Origin: an uncultured Oscillospiraceae bacterium
GTDB lineage: Bacteria > Bacillota > Clostridia > Oscillospirales > Acutalibacteraceae
Reading direction: 5' to 3'
Length of the DNA stretch: 19,755 nt
Assembly (NCBI GenBank): GCA_902478605.1
Contig: CABSLQ010000055.1
Location: 1-19,755, forward strand
Part shown: one piece after another, positions 14,403 to 19,755 of the stretch
Numbering within the stretch: position 1 is the stretch's first letter
Layout: every line of letters begins with the position of its first letter
Program-made: the position numbers and the translations under genes
The notes under the pieces: generated by a model
The model's input: only the letters and a program-made list of their open reading frames with translations
What the model was told of the DNA's origin: nothing
Database searches by the model: none

Positions 14403-14651
14403 TTACCTGCCGAACAGCCCTTTCTTTTCATAAGGCGCCTGTTCCACCGACAAAACGGTGTAACCGGTCCCGGCAACGGCGGCTTTCAGCTCCTCCTCGC
14501 GGATGGCACCGTCGGCAAGGATCACCGTTTCTCCTTTGGTGTGGGAAGATTTCACTTTCTTAACGGGAAAAGAACGGCGGATGGCATCGTTAATATGGGA
14601 TTCACACATGCCGCACCGCATCCCGTCGATTTTCAGGGTAATCTGAACCAT
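14403..14651 (-). CDS. Heavy-metal-associated (HMA) domain protein, CopZ-like
   Basis: An 82-residue single HMA ferredoxin-fold protein. The metal motif is DGMRCGMCESHIND (Cys13, Cys16), followed by the usual beta-strand pattern ending in GTGYTVLSVEQ and a short basic tail. Such proteins carry Cu+ or similar soft metal ions to a P-type ATPase or a regulator. AGGAGG lies upstream of the ATG at 14651. The start is 50 bases inside the end of the preceding regulator gene, so the two are co-transcribed and probably translationally coupled. No copper ATPase is in view, so a role in the iron locus is possible. Confidence 0.88.
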   Translation of the reverse strand: MVQITLKIDGMRCGMCESHINDAIRRSFPVKKVKSSHTKGETVILADGAIREEELKAAVAGTGYTVLSVEQAPYEKKGLFGR

Positions 14652-15066
14652 TCCAATCCTCCTTTTCATTAAGCTGAACGGGGACGAACCTTGCCCGCTC
14701 GTCCCATGCATCGCAAAAGCCGTGGAGATTCTCCTCCGGTATTTCCGCCAAAAACGCATAGACGGCCGTCTGCAGGTGTTCATCCGGAGGAAAATGGCGC
14801 ATCAGCAAGCGGAATACCGCATTATAATAGCTGCTGTACCGTGTCACGACGTCCAGACCACGCGCGGTAAAACAGGCGGCGCCGTATTCCGCTTTTTGAA
14901 TCAGGCCCATTTCCCGGAAGGTGTTGAGCATCGTATGGATACTGGGTTTGGAAAGCCCGAGCGCAGACGCGATCTGTACACTGCGCACGCCGGCCCCATC
15001 CTTGTCCAGTTCTTTCATCGCCAGCAAATAACGAATCTGCGGGGCGGTCAACCATTTTGGATCCAC
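14602..15066 (-). CDS. DtxR/MarR-like winged-helix regulator lacking metal ligands
   Basis: 154 residues from a GTG at 15066 with AGGGGGAG upstream. The N-terminal half is a winged helix: RSVQIASALGLSKPSIHTMLNTFREMGLI in two pieces, then a wing with CFTARGLDVVTRYSSYYNAVFRLL. The layout follows DtxR/IdeR (HTH, wing, then a helix with a His-rich metal site). The C-terminal half reads AVYAFLAEIPEENLHGFCD and has no C/E-x2-E-H ligand pair, so metal sensing by the usual site is unlikely. It is cotranscribed with the Feo genes and overlaps the HMA gene by 50 bases. A longer frame to an ATG at 15129 exists but crosses a 13-bp hairpin. It may be a metal-independent partner regulator. Confidence 0.75.
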   Translation of the reverse strand: MDPKWLTAPQIRYLLAMKELDKDGAGVRSVQIASALGLSKPSIHTMLNTFREMGLIQKAEYGAACFTARGLDVVTRYSSYYNAVFRLLMRHFPPDEHLQTAVYAFLAEIPEENLHGFCDAWDERARFVPVQLNEKEDWNGSDYPENRRDAVRHV

Positions 15067-15088
15067 GTGTATTCTCCCCCTGCTAACC

Positions 15089-15127
15089 GCCGGGGGAGAT
15101 GTGCAAAAGCATGGCATCTCCCCCGGC
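15089..15127. repeat. 13-bp perfect hairpin between Cys-rich protein and regulator genes
   Basis: GCCGGGGGAGATG (15089-15101) and CATCTCCCCCGGC (15115-15127) pair perfectly with a 13-base loop that can itself form a small TGC/GCA stem. There is no T-run on either strand, so it is not a standard terminator. In the feo transcript it would sit just after the Cys-rich gene stop and 23 bases before the regulator start, where it could mark a processing or stability boundary. Confidence 0.65.
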
Positions 15128-15133
15128 ATGATG

Positions 15134-15304
15134 TCAATGTTTGTGGCAGGAACCGCTCATCGGGCAGCCTTGGCAACCGCCGCCGCAGGAGGATTTCCCT
15201 TTCTTTTTGTTCCGCACCATGCAAAAGACAATGGCACCAACAATCAGGATAAGCACAAGACATACCAGAATGGTTCCCATATTCCCGGCGATCCAGGCAA
15301 ACAT
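15134..15304 (-). CDS. FeoB-associated Cys-rich membrane protein
   Basis: A 56-residue protein starting at the ATG at 15304, with GGAGG nine bases upstream. One transmembrane helix (GTILVCLVLILIVGAIVFCM, about 10-29) is followed by a basic stretch RNKKKGKSS. The Cys-rich tail is CGGGCQGCPMSGSCHKH, with four Cys plus two His. This is the typical FeoB-associated protein of Clostridia, found directly after feoB. The Cys/His tail may bind Fe2+ on the cytoplasmic side or help FeoB assemble, comparable to FeoC in enterobacteria, though no activity is proven. It begins 22 bases after the feoB stop. Confidence 0.92.
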   Translation of the reverse strand: MFAWIAGNMGTILVCLVLILIVGAIVFCMVRNKKKGKSSCGGGCQGCPMSGSCHKH

Positions 15305-15325
15305 TACGAGCGCCTCCTTCCCGCT

Positions 15326-17836
15326 TTATTTCACTTTCACTCTTCTCGTCAGCTTGGTCGATTCCTTGTAGGGCTTAAACAGCATATACAGCATCGCAGC
15401 CAAAAGGAGGAGGGCCGCAATCAGGCCGATCGCATTCAGGTCGCCGGTGAAGACAGAGCCAATCTGGTAAATCATCAGCGAAACCGCATAGGCGAACAGG
15501 CACTGATACGCGATGGCAAACCAGGTCCACTTGGCGGAGTTCATTTCCCGCTTGATGGCGCCGATGGCCGCAAAGCAGGGGGCGCACAGCAGATTGAACG
15601 CCAGGAAGGAATAGCCGGCCAAGCCGGTGAAAGCCGCCGCCATGTTGCTGTAAACCGAGCCGCCGGCGGCGCCGTAGAGGATGCCCATGGTACCGACAAT
15701 GTTCTCCTTGGCGATAAGGCCGGTGATGGAAGCCACGGTCGCCTGCCAGGTGCCCCAGCCGAGCGGGGCGAAAATCCAGGCGATGGCATTGCCGATATTC
15801 GCCAGAATGGAGGAACCGATTTCATCCTCGGACAGCATGCGGAAGCTACCGTCCACAAACCCGAAGAAGCTGAGGAACCACACCAGAATGGTGGACAGCA
15901 GGATGATGGTGCCCGCCTTCTTGATGAAGGACCAGCCGCGCTCCCACATGGAGCGAAGCACATTGCCGACCGTCGGCAGATGGTAGGCCGGCAGCTCCAT
16001 GACAAAGGGCGCCGGATCGCCCGCGAACATTTTGGTTTTCTTCAGCATGATGCCGGACACGATGATGCACGCCATGCCGAGGAAATAGGCGGAAGTGGAA
16101 ACCCATGGGGATCCGCCGAAGATGGCACCGGCCACCATGGAGATGAAGGGAATTTTGGCGCCGCAGGGGATGAAGGTGGTGGTCATGATGGTCATGCGGC
16201 GGTCGCGCTCGTTTTCAATGGTTCTCGACGCCATAATACCGGGAACGCCGCAGCCGGTCCCGACGAGGATCGGGATAAAGGATTTGCCCGACAGACCGAA
16301 TTTGCGGAAAATACGATCCAGCACGAAGGCGATGCGGGACATGTAGCCGCAGGCCTCGAGAAACGCGAGGAGAAGGAACAAAACGAGCATCTGCGGCACA
16401 AAGCCGAGCACCGCACCGACGCCGGCCACGATGCCGTCGTTGATGAGGCCGCTGAGCCAGTCCGCGGCGCCGGCCGCTTCCAGCCCGTTGCCGACCAGGA
16501 CGGGAATGCCGGGAACCCAGACGCCGTAATCCGCCGGATCCGGAGCCGCGAAGCCGTCCGTCCCCTTGGCGGTGAAATAGTCCACGGCATCGAGATACGA
16601 CATGGGCACGACCGTGTCGCTGTCCTGTTCGCCCGCGGGGACGGCCGCATAGTAAACGGTCATTTCCGTCTCGGCTAGCGTTTCCTCATCCTCGACTACG
16701 ATCGTGCCGGTCGCATCCGCGGAATCGGGCTGAAACGCCTGGATTTCTGTGAGGGCCGCGGCGGGATCAAAATCTTCCGCCTCCGGGTCGATTTCGATAA
16801 AGCCCCCGATCGCATGCAGGGCGTCGGTATATGCGCCGTCGGCCTCCTCATAAGCGGAGGAACCGATCCCGAGCAAATGCCACCCGTCACCAAACAGACC
16901 GTCGTTGGCCCAGTCGGTCGCGGCCGTTCCTACCGTCACCATCGATATGTAGTAGACCAGGAACATCACGGCCGCGAAAATCGGCAGGCCCAGCCACCGG
17001 TTGGTCACCACCTTGTCGATTTTATCCGAGGTGGACAGCTTGCCCGCGCTCTTTTTCTTGTAGCAGGATTTGATGATGGACGCAATATACAGATACCGCT
17101 CATTTGTGATAATGCTCTCTGCATCGTCGTCCAGCTCTTTTTCCGTGGCCTGGATATCCGCCTCAATATGGGCAAGGGTATCCGGTGCAATCTGCAGCTG
17201 GCCGAGCACCTTGTCGTCCCGTTCAAAGATCTTGATGGCGTACCAGCGCTGCTGTTCTTCGGGCATCGCATGGACCGCGGCTTCTTCGATGTGGGCGATC
17301 GCATGCTCCACCGCGCCGGAGAAGGTGTGCATCGGCACCGTCCGGGTATTCTTTGCCGCCTCGATGGCAGCTTCGGCCGCCTCCATAACGCCTGTTCCTT
17401 TCAAGGCGGAAATGCTGACCACCTCACAGCCAAGCTGCCGGGACAGCTCGGCCGTATCGATGGTGTCGCCGTTCTTCTTGACCACGTCCATCATGTTGAT
17501 GGCCACCACCACCGGTATCCCCAGCTCGGTGAGCTGCGTCGTCAGATACAGGTTGCGTTCCAGGTTGGTGCCGTCAACGATGTTCAGAATGGCGTCTGGC
17601 CTCTCCCCGATCAGATAGTTCCGTGCAACCACCTCCTCCAGCGTGTACGGAGAAAGCGAATAAATACCCGGAAGGTCCGTAATGACCACACCCGCATGCT
17701 TTTTCAGCTTGCCTTCCTTTTTCTCCACCGTGACACCCGGCCAGTTCCCCACAAACTGGTTGGAACCGGTAAGCGCGTTGAACAGGGTCGTCTTGCCGCT
17801 GTTCGGATTGCCCGCCAGGGCGATTCGTAAATCCAT
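15326..17836 (-). CDS. feoB: Ferrous iron transporter FeoB with large extracellular insertion
   Basis: 836 residues, longer than the usual ~650-770. The N-terminal G domain shows G1 GNPNSGKTT (9-17), G2 around GVTVEKKEG, G3 DLPG (54-57), G4 NMMD (114-117) and G5 SALKG. A GDI-like helical region follows. The membrane part has the first helix near 283-300, GFVPQMLVLF, GTGCGVPGIMASRTI (gate motif), FIPCGAKIPF and the second gate near NLLCAPCFAAIGAI. Between the first two membrane helices, about 319-445, is an acidic ~125-residue insertion (EIDPEAEDFDPAA, VVEDEETLAETEMTVYYAAV) not found in E. coli FeoB. I start at 17836, where GGAGG is 8 bases upstream; an ATG at 17851 overlaps that site. It imports Fe2+ with FeoA. 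Confidence 0.96.
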   Translation of the reverse strand: MDLRIALAGNPNSGKTTLFNALTGSNQFVGNWPGVTVEKKEGKLKKHAGVVITDLPGIYSLSPYTLEEVVARNYLIGERPDAILNIVDGTNLERNLYLTTQLTELGIPVVVAINMMDVVKKNGDTIDTAELSRQLGCEVVSISALKGTGVMEAAEAAIEAAKNTRTVPMHTFSGAVEHAIAHIEEAAVHAMPEEQQRWYAIKIFERDDKVLGQLQIAPDTLAHIEADIQATEKELDDDAESIITNERYLYIASIIKSCYKKKSAGKLSTSDKIDKVVTNRWLGLPIFAAVMFLVYYISMVTVGTAATDWANDGLFGDGWHLLGIGSSAYEEADGAYTDALHAIGGFIEIDPEAEDFDPAAALTEIQAFQPDSADATGTIVVEDEETLAETEMTVYYAAVPAGEQDSDTVVPMSYLDAVDYFTAKGTDGFAAPDPADYGVWVPGIPVLVGNGLEAAGAADWLSGLINDGIVAGVGAVLGFVPQMLVLFLLLAFLEACGYMSRIAFVLDRIFRKFGLSGKSFIPILVGTGCGVPGIMASRTIENERDRRMTIMTTTFIPCGAKIPFISMVAGAIFGGSPWVSTSAYFLGMACIIVSGIMLKKTKMFAGDPAPFVMELPAYHLPTVGNVLRSMWERGWSFIKKAGTIILLSTILVWFLSFFGFVDGSFRMLSEDEIGSSILANIGNAIAWIFAPLGWGTWQATVASITGLIAKENIVGTMGILYGAAGGSVYSNMAAAFTGLAGYSFLAFNLLCAPCFAAIGAIKREMNSAKWTWFAIAYQCLFAYAVSLMIYQIGSVFTGDLNAIGLIAALLLLAAMLYMLFKPYKESTKLTRRVKVK

Positions 17837-17938
17837 CCTATACTCCTCCATCCTTTTTGACGCTGCGTTCCATGCAGCACAGGCGAAAAGCCAACCGGCC
17901 GTGAGGGCTCCCTGCGGCTTTCCGTTATCCTCTTGGAA

Positions 17939-17952
17939 TTAGTTAAAACTAA
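17939..17952. promoter_or_regulatory. Candidate iron-regulator operator between feoA and feoB
   Basis: TTAGTTAAAACTAA is a perfect palindrome of the form TTAG-N6-CTAA. The same form occurs twice more upstream of the first feoA (18520 and 18554). It sits 45 bases after the feoA stop and about 100 before feoB, suggesting a second control point for feoB. Recognition by the divergent DtxR-type regulator is inferred. Confidence 0.5.
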
Positions 17953-17968
17953 CTTTTTGAGCTGGAAA

Positions 17969-17987
17969 CAGGGGTCTACCCCCTGTG
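17969..17987 (-). terminator. Short GC-rich hairpin after feoA
   Basis: ACAGGGG pairs with CCCCTGT around a 5-base loop, just past the feoA stop on the minus strand and before the TTAG-N6-CTAA palindrome. It is followed on the minus strand only by TTTCC, so any termination is probably partial, reducing readthrough into feoB. Confidence 0.4.
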
Positions 17988-17997
17988 CTGTATGTAC

Positions 17998-18219
17998 TTA
18001 TTGCACCTCGATCATTTCGGCGTCAGCCTTGCGGATGGACAGCTCATAGCCGCGGACCGTCACCTCGATCGGATCGCCAAGCGGCGCTACCTTACGGACA
18101 TGCACCGTCACCCCTTTTGTCAGCCCCATATCCATGATACGGCGCTTGACCGCCCCTTCGCCGTGAAGCTTGACGACCTGCACGGTATCGCCAACCTTGA
18201 CAGCTTTTAATGTTTTCAT
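17998..18219 (-). CDS. feoA: FeoA, ferrous iron transport accessory protein (second copy)
   Basis: A 73-residue SH3-like protein: VKVGDTVQVVKLHGEGAVKR, then RIMDMGLTKGVTVHVRKVAP and DPIEVTVRGYELSIRKADAEMIEV. These are the family's hallmark GL-x-x-G and GDP-I-x-V-x(3)-G-Y-x-L-x-I-R stretches. FeoA is cytosolic and supports FeoB, probably by contacting its G domain. AGGAGG precedes the ATG. It lies between the other feoA and feoB on the same strand. Confidence 0.95.
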   Translation of the reverse strand: MKTLKAVKVGDTVQVVKLHGEGAVKRRIMDMGLTKGVTVHVRKVAPLGDPIEVTVRGYELSIRKADAEMIEVQ

Positions 18220-18278
18220 CGCACGATTCCTCCTTCAAAATAGACTGCCATATGGAAAACATCATGATATGTGTGCCG

Positions 18279-18491
18279 TCATACCATGATTTTTCGCGCC
18301 ATTTCCTCGCTTACCGCAATGCGTGCTTCTTTGACGTTCACAATCACATTGCCGGCCAGCGTCGTAATGATGGTGACATGGCCCCCCACAACAAACCCCA
18401 GATTTTCCAGATGCTTTTTCACCTCGGGGCTTCCGCCGATCTTTTTGATGGTGTTTTCTTCCCCGACATTCGCCAATGCCAACGGCATCAT
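18279..18491 (-). CDS. feoA: FeoA, ferrous iron transport accessory protein (first copy)
   Basis: A 70-residue FeoA-type domain: MMPLALANVGEENTIKKIGG, then PEVKKHLENLGFVVGGHVTI and GNVIVNVKEARIAVSEEMA. This is more divergent than the second copy and has the NLGFVVG and NVKEARIAVSEE pattern of the feoA that leads clostridial feoAAB operons. GAGGGG lies 5 bases before the ATG at 18491 and 8 before a second ATG at 18488, so either could be used. A frame extending to 18560 crosses the operator and is unlikely. It is the first gene after the feo promoter. Confidence 0.93.
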   Translation of the reverse strand: MMPLALANVGEENTIKKIGGSPEVKKHLENLGFVVGGHVTIITTLAGNVIVNVKEARIAVSEEMARKIMV

Positions 18492-18519
18492 CACAACCCC
18501 TCGCTTTATATGACGATAA

Positions 18520-18533
18520 TTAGCTTCGGCTAA
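18520..18533. promoter_or_regulatory. Candidate iron-regulator operator in the feo leader
   Basis: TTAGCTTCGGCTAA is a perfect palindrome of TTAG-N6-CTAA form, with TTAGC/GCTAA arms. It lies in the predicted 5' leader, 29 bases upstream of the first feoA. It may be a second binding site for the same repressor as at 18554. Confidence 0.5.
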
Positions 18534-18549
18534 CCGTTCGACGTAAAAT

Positions 18550-18571
18550 AAGGTTAGCACCCACTAACCTT
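18550..18571. promoter_or_regulatory. Candidate iron-regulator operator overlapping the feo transcription start
   Basis: AAGGTTAG (18550-18557) and CTAACCTT (18564-18571) are exact inverted repeats with 6 bases between, the core being TTAG-N6-CTAA. GGTTAG/CTAACC half-sites are the known recognition pattern of DtxR/IdeR regulators. It begins 4 bases past the feo -10 box, so a bound repressor would block transcription start. Confidence 0.65.
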
Positions 18572-18575
18572 TTAT

Positions 18576-18604
18576 ATCATAGCGCATTCTTATCGGGTTG
18601 TCAA
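18576..18604 (-). promoter_or_regulatory. Promoter of the feo operon
   Basis: On the minus strand TTGACA (18604-18599), a 17-base spacer and TATGAT (18581-18576) form a nearly perfect sigma-A promoter. The start would fall near 18569, inside the DtxR-like palindrome. It drives feoA-feoA-feoB-Cys-rich protein and probably the regulator and HMA genes beyond. Confidence 0.75.
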
Positions 18605-18759
18605 GCCTTAAACCGGAAATATATGTATTTGTTCTATTCTTCACATTTTATGGTATAAGCCCTTGATAAAAGTGAAAAAATAGGCTAAGCGATTAAGTGG
18701 TCCGCATTATTCCGATCACTGGACGCGAAACGGAGCGGTATAGCCTTTCCCCTTGGCAA

Positions 18760-18788
18760 TTGCATTTGCTTTTCTGTTATGGTATACT
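18760..18788 (+). promoter_or_regulatory. Promoter of the DtxR/MntR-type regulator
   Basis: TTGCAT (18760-18765), a 17-base spacer and TATACT (18783-18788), with a TGG extension before the -10. It directs transcription away from feo, with a short leader to the TTG start at 18823. There is no TTAG-N6-CTAA palindrome here, so the regulator does not obviously control itself. Confidence 0.65.
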
Positions 18789-18822
18789 TTTAATATCTTG
18801 TAAACGAACAGGAGGGTTGGGG

Positions 18823-19203
18823 TTGCATCTGCAGGAATCCGGTGAAATGTATCTGGAAACCATCTATATTCTTTCCAGACAAAACGCTAATGTCCGTTCC
18901 CTGGATATCGCGGAGTACATGGGATTTTCCAAGCCCAGTGTCAGCCGGGCGGTCGGCCTGCTGAAAAAAGGGGCGTATATCGCCGTGGATGCCAACGGAT
19001 ATATCACCCTGACGCCATCCGGCAGCGCCGTCGCGGAAAAAATCTATGAACGGCATACGACGCTGGCTGACTTTCTTACACGGCTTGGTGTGGATGAAAA
19101 AACCGCCGTGGAAGACGCCTGTAAGATCGAGCACGATATCAGCGATCAATCCTTTGAAGCCATCAAAAGGCATGTAAACAATGCCGAAAACCAGACACGC
19201 TGA
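18823..19203 (+). CDS. DtxR/MntR-family metal-dependent repressor, probably iron-sensing
   Basis: 126 residues from a TTG start at 18823, with GGAGG seven bases upstream. It opens HLQESGEMYLETIYILSRQ, the DtxR/MntR beginning with ligand region Glu8-Met9. The winged helix reads RSLDIAEYMGFSKPSVSRAV, then NGYITLTPSGSAVAEKIYER. The dimerisation domain carries ERHTTLADFL and EDACKIEHDISDQSF. The Cys-x2-Glu-His set matches DtxR/IdeR (Cys102, Glu105, His106) rather than the Glu-x2-Glu-His of Bacillus MntR, pointing to Fe2+. There is no C-terminal SH3 domain, as in MntR. Divergent from feo and next to DtxR-like palindromes, it is the likely feo repressor. The longer frame to 18697 crosses the promoter. 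Confidence 0.88.
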   Translation: MHLQESGEMYLETIYILSRQNANVRSLDIAEYMGFSKPSVSRAVGLLKKGAYIAVDANGYITLTPSGSAVAEKIYERHTTLADFLTRLGVDEKTAVEDACKIEHDISDQSFEAIKRHVNNAENQTR

Positions 19204-19204
19204 C

Positions 19205-19243
19205 GCCGCATGGATTCCTTTTGAAATCGATGCGGCATTTTTC
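19205..19243 (+). terminator. Intrinsic terminator of the DtxR-type gene
   Basis: GCCGCAT (19205-19211) pairs with ATGCGGC (19230-19236), with an additional GATT/AATC pairing inside, followed by ATTTTT. It lies immediately after the regulator stop and before the tetR promoter. Confidence 0.75.
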
Positions 19244-19254
19244 GTGTCTGCCTC

Positions 19255-19283
19255 TTGACAAACAGCGGCGATGGGATTATGAT
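19255..19283 (+). promoter_or_regulatory. Promoter of tetR
   Basis: TTGACA (19255-19260), a 17-base spacer and TATGAT (19278-19283): a consensus sigma-A promoter ending directly at the tandem palindromes. Confidence 0.75.
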
Positions 19284-19309
19284 ATAACAGTGTTATATAA
19301 CAGCGTTAT
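19284..19309. promoter_or_regulatory. Tandem palindromic operator of the TetR regulator
   Basis: ATAACAGTGTTAT (19284-19296) and ATAACAGCGTTAT (19297-19309) are two abutting copies of ATAAC-N3-GTTAT, differing by one base in the centre. They begin right after the -10 box and end 14 bases before the tetR ATG. This is the usual position and dyad form for TetR self-repression. Confidence 0.7.
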
Positions 19310-19323
19310 ATGGAGGGCTGCCA

Positions 19324-19731
19324 ATGAACGCCATCTCCTCCACCACATTGGAAAGTATCCATAAAGCGGCAAAGGCCGAATTCCTCGAAAAAGGATTTCA
19401 GTCGGCCTCGCTGCGCCGCATCGTGAAAAGCGTCGGCATGACCACCGGTGCGTTTTATGGCTATTACAAAAGCAAGGAGGAGCTGTTTGAGGCGCTGGTC
19501 GGCGAACATTACCGCTTTATGATCCGCCGCTTCAAAGAGGCACAGAGCGAATTTGCCGCTCTCCCTCCCGCGCTGCAGCCTGAGAATCTTAGCAGCATTT
19601 CCGGATCGGGTAGCCGTACATTCTGTTCTGTTCAAAAACCATTGTGGTTCACCTCCATTTCAAATCAAGATTTCATTAACTTACTATGGTTAATTGTAAA
19701 GGCTATGTCACAACAAACAGTTGATAAATAG
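19324..19731 (+). pseudogene. TetR-family regulator, DNA-binding domain only (C-terminus replaced)
   Basis: Residues 1 to about 85 are a normal TetR N-terminus: SIHKAAKAEFLEKGFQSASL, then RRIVKSVGMTTGAFYGYYKSKEELFEAL in two pieces (HTH), and the start of helix 5 HYRFMIRRFKEA. GGAGGGC precedes the ATG. After ALPPALQPE (about 19585-19595) the base composition drops to AT-rich, and the remaining ~45 residues (ending IVKAMSQQTVDK) match no TetR ligand domain. Normal family length is about 190 residues. The gene was probably cut by an insertion, rearrangement or assembly joint. The fragment could still bind DNA but would likely not dimerise or sense a ligand. Confidence 0.75.
19589..19642 (-). pseudogene. 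Possible 5' remnant of an unrelated minus-strand gene
   Basis: On the minus strand a textbook GGAGGT lies 8 bases before an ATG at 19642 that opens MVFEQNRMYGYPIRKCC and then stops at 19589, exactly where the TetR sequence breaks. It may be the start of a gene from the AT-rich side that was truncated at the same joint. It is too short to identify. Confidence 0.25.
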
Positions 19732-19755
19732 CCATTTTTATAGGGGAGTATCAGA

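Noticed and set aside
15101..16678. 525-residue plus-strand frame opposite feoB
   Set aside because: His/Gly/Asp-rich antisense shadow of feoB, no domain, no start signal.
1..19755. CRISPR array, tRNA or rRNA genes
   Set aside because: I saw no regularly spaced direct repeats and no tRNA-like cloverleaf or rRNA sequence on either strand.

Overview
The window looks like a chromosomal stretch from a GC-rich Clostridia gut anaerobe, probably near the Oscillospiraceae/Ruminococcaceae. This is inferred from gene content: iron-dependent alcohol dehydrogenases, a 4Fe-4S aldo/keto reductase, a FeoA-FeoA-FeoB locus with the FeoB-associated Cys-rich membrane protein, and a Tn-type integrase. Strong AGGAGG ribosome sites and consensus sigma-A promoters agree. 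The first ~900 bases and the last ~150 bases are visibly AT-richer than the middle.

Left end (1-3341): the start of uvrB (minus), a DUF5655 gene (minus), and a broken tyrosine integrase (minus). The integrase is joined head to head, at about position 2026, to an iron alcohol dehydrogenase lacking its N-terminus. That dehydrogenase is in turn fused in frame to the C-terminal part of a LysR-type regulator. This part looks like rearrangement debris or an assembly chimera.

Redox cluster (3371-8108, plus): a MerR regulator, an aldo/keto reductase with two 4Fe-4S motifs, an intact iron alcohol dehydrogenase and a small cupin. A separately promoted apbE flavin-transferase lipoprotein follows, with a terminator-like hairpin in its leader.

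Defence-like operon (8278-13781, plus): one strong promoter, four overlapping genes and a closing hairpin. The genes encode a type I-like N6-adenine methylase, an HsdS-like specificity subunit with an extra C-terminal domain, an ABC/RecF-class ATPase and an HNH nuclease. No HsdR is present. The arrangement reads as a DNA-recognition/modification module joined to a Septu-like ATPase plus HNH effector pair, and is the best candidate for a poorly described system. The methylase has an in-frame TGA 90 codons before its natural end.

Iron cluster (13800-18604, minus): read from its promoter, it holds two feoA genes, feoB with a large acidic extracellular insertion, the Cys-rich FeoB partner, a DtxR-like regulator without metal ligands, a small HMA metal-binding protein, and then separately promoted ferritin. 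A divergent DtxR/MntR-type regulator (18823-19203, plus) has a Cys-x2-Glu-His ligand set, suggesting iron sensing. Three TTAG-N6-CTAA palindromes in the feo region are good candidates for its operators.

Right end (19255-19755): a perfect promoter with tandem palindromic operators drives a TetR regulator. It is cut off after its DNA-binding domain by AT-rich unrelated sequence.
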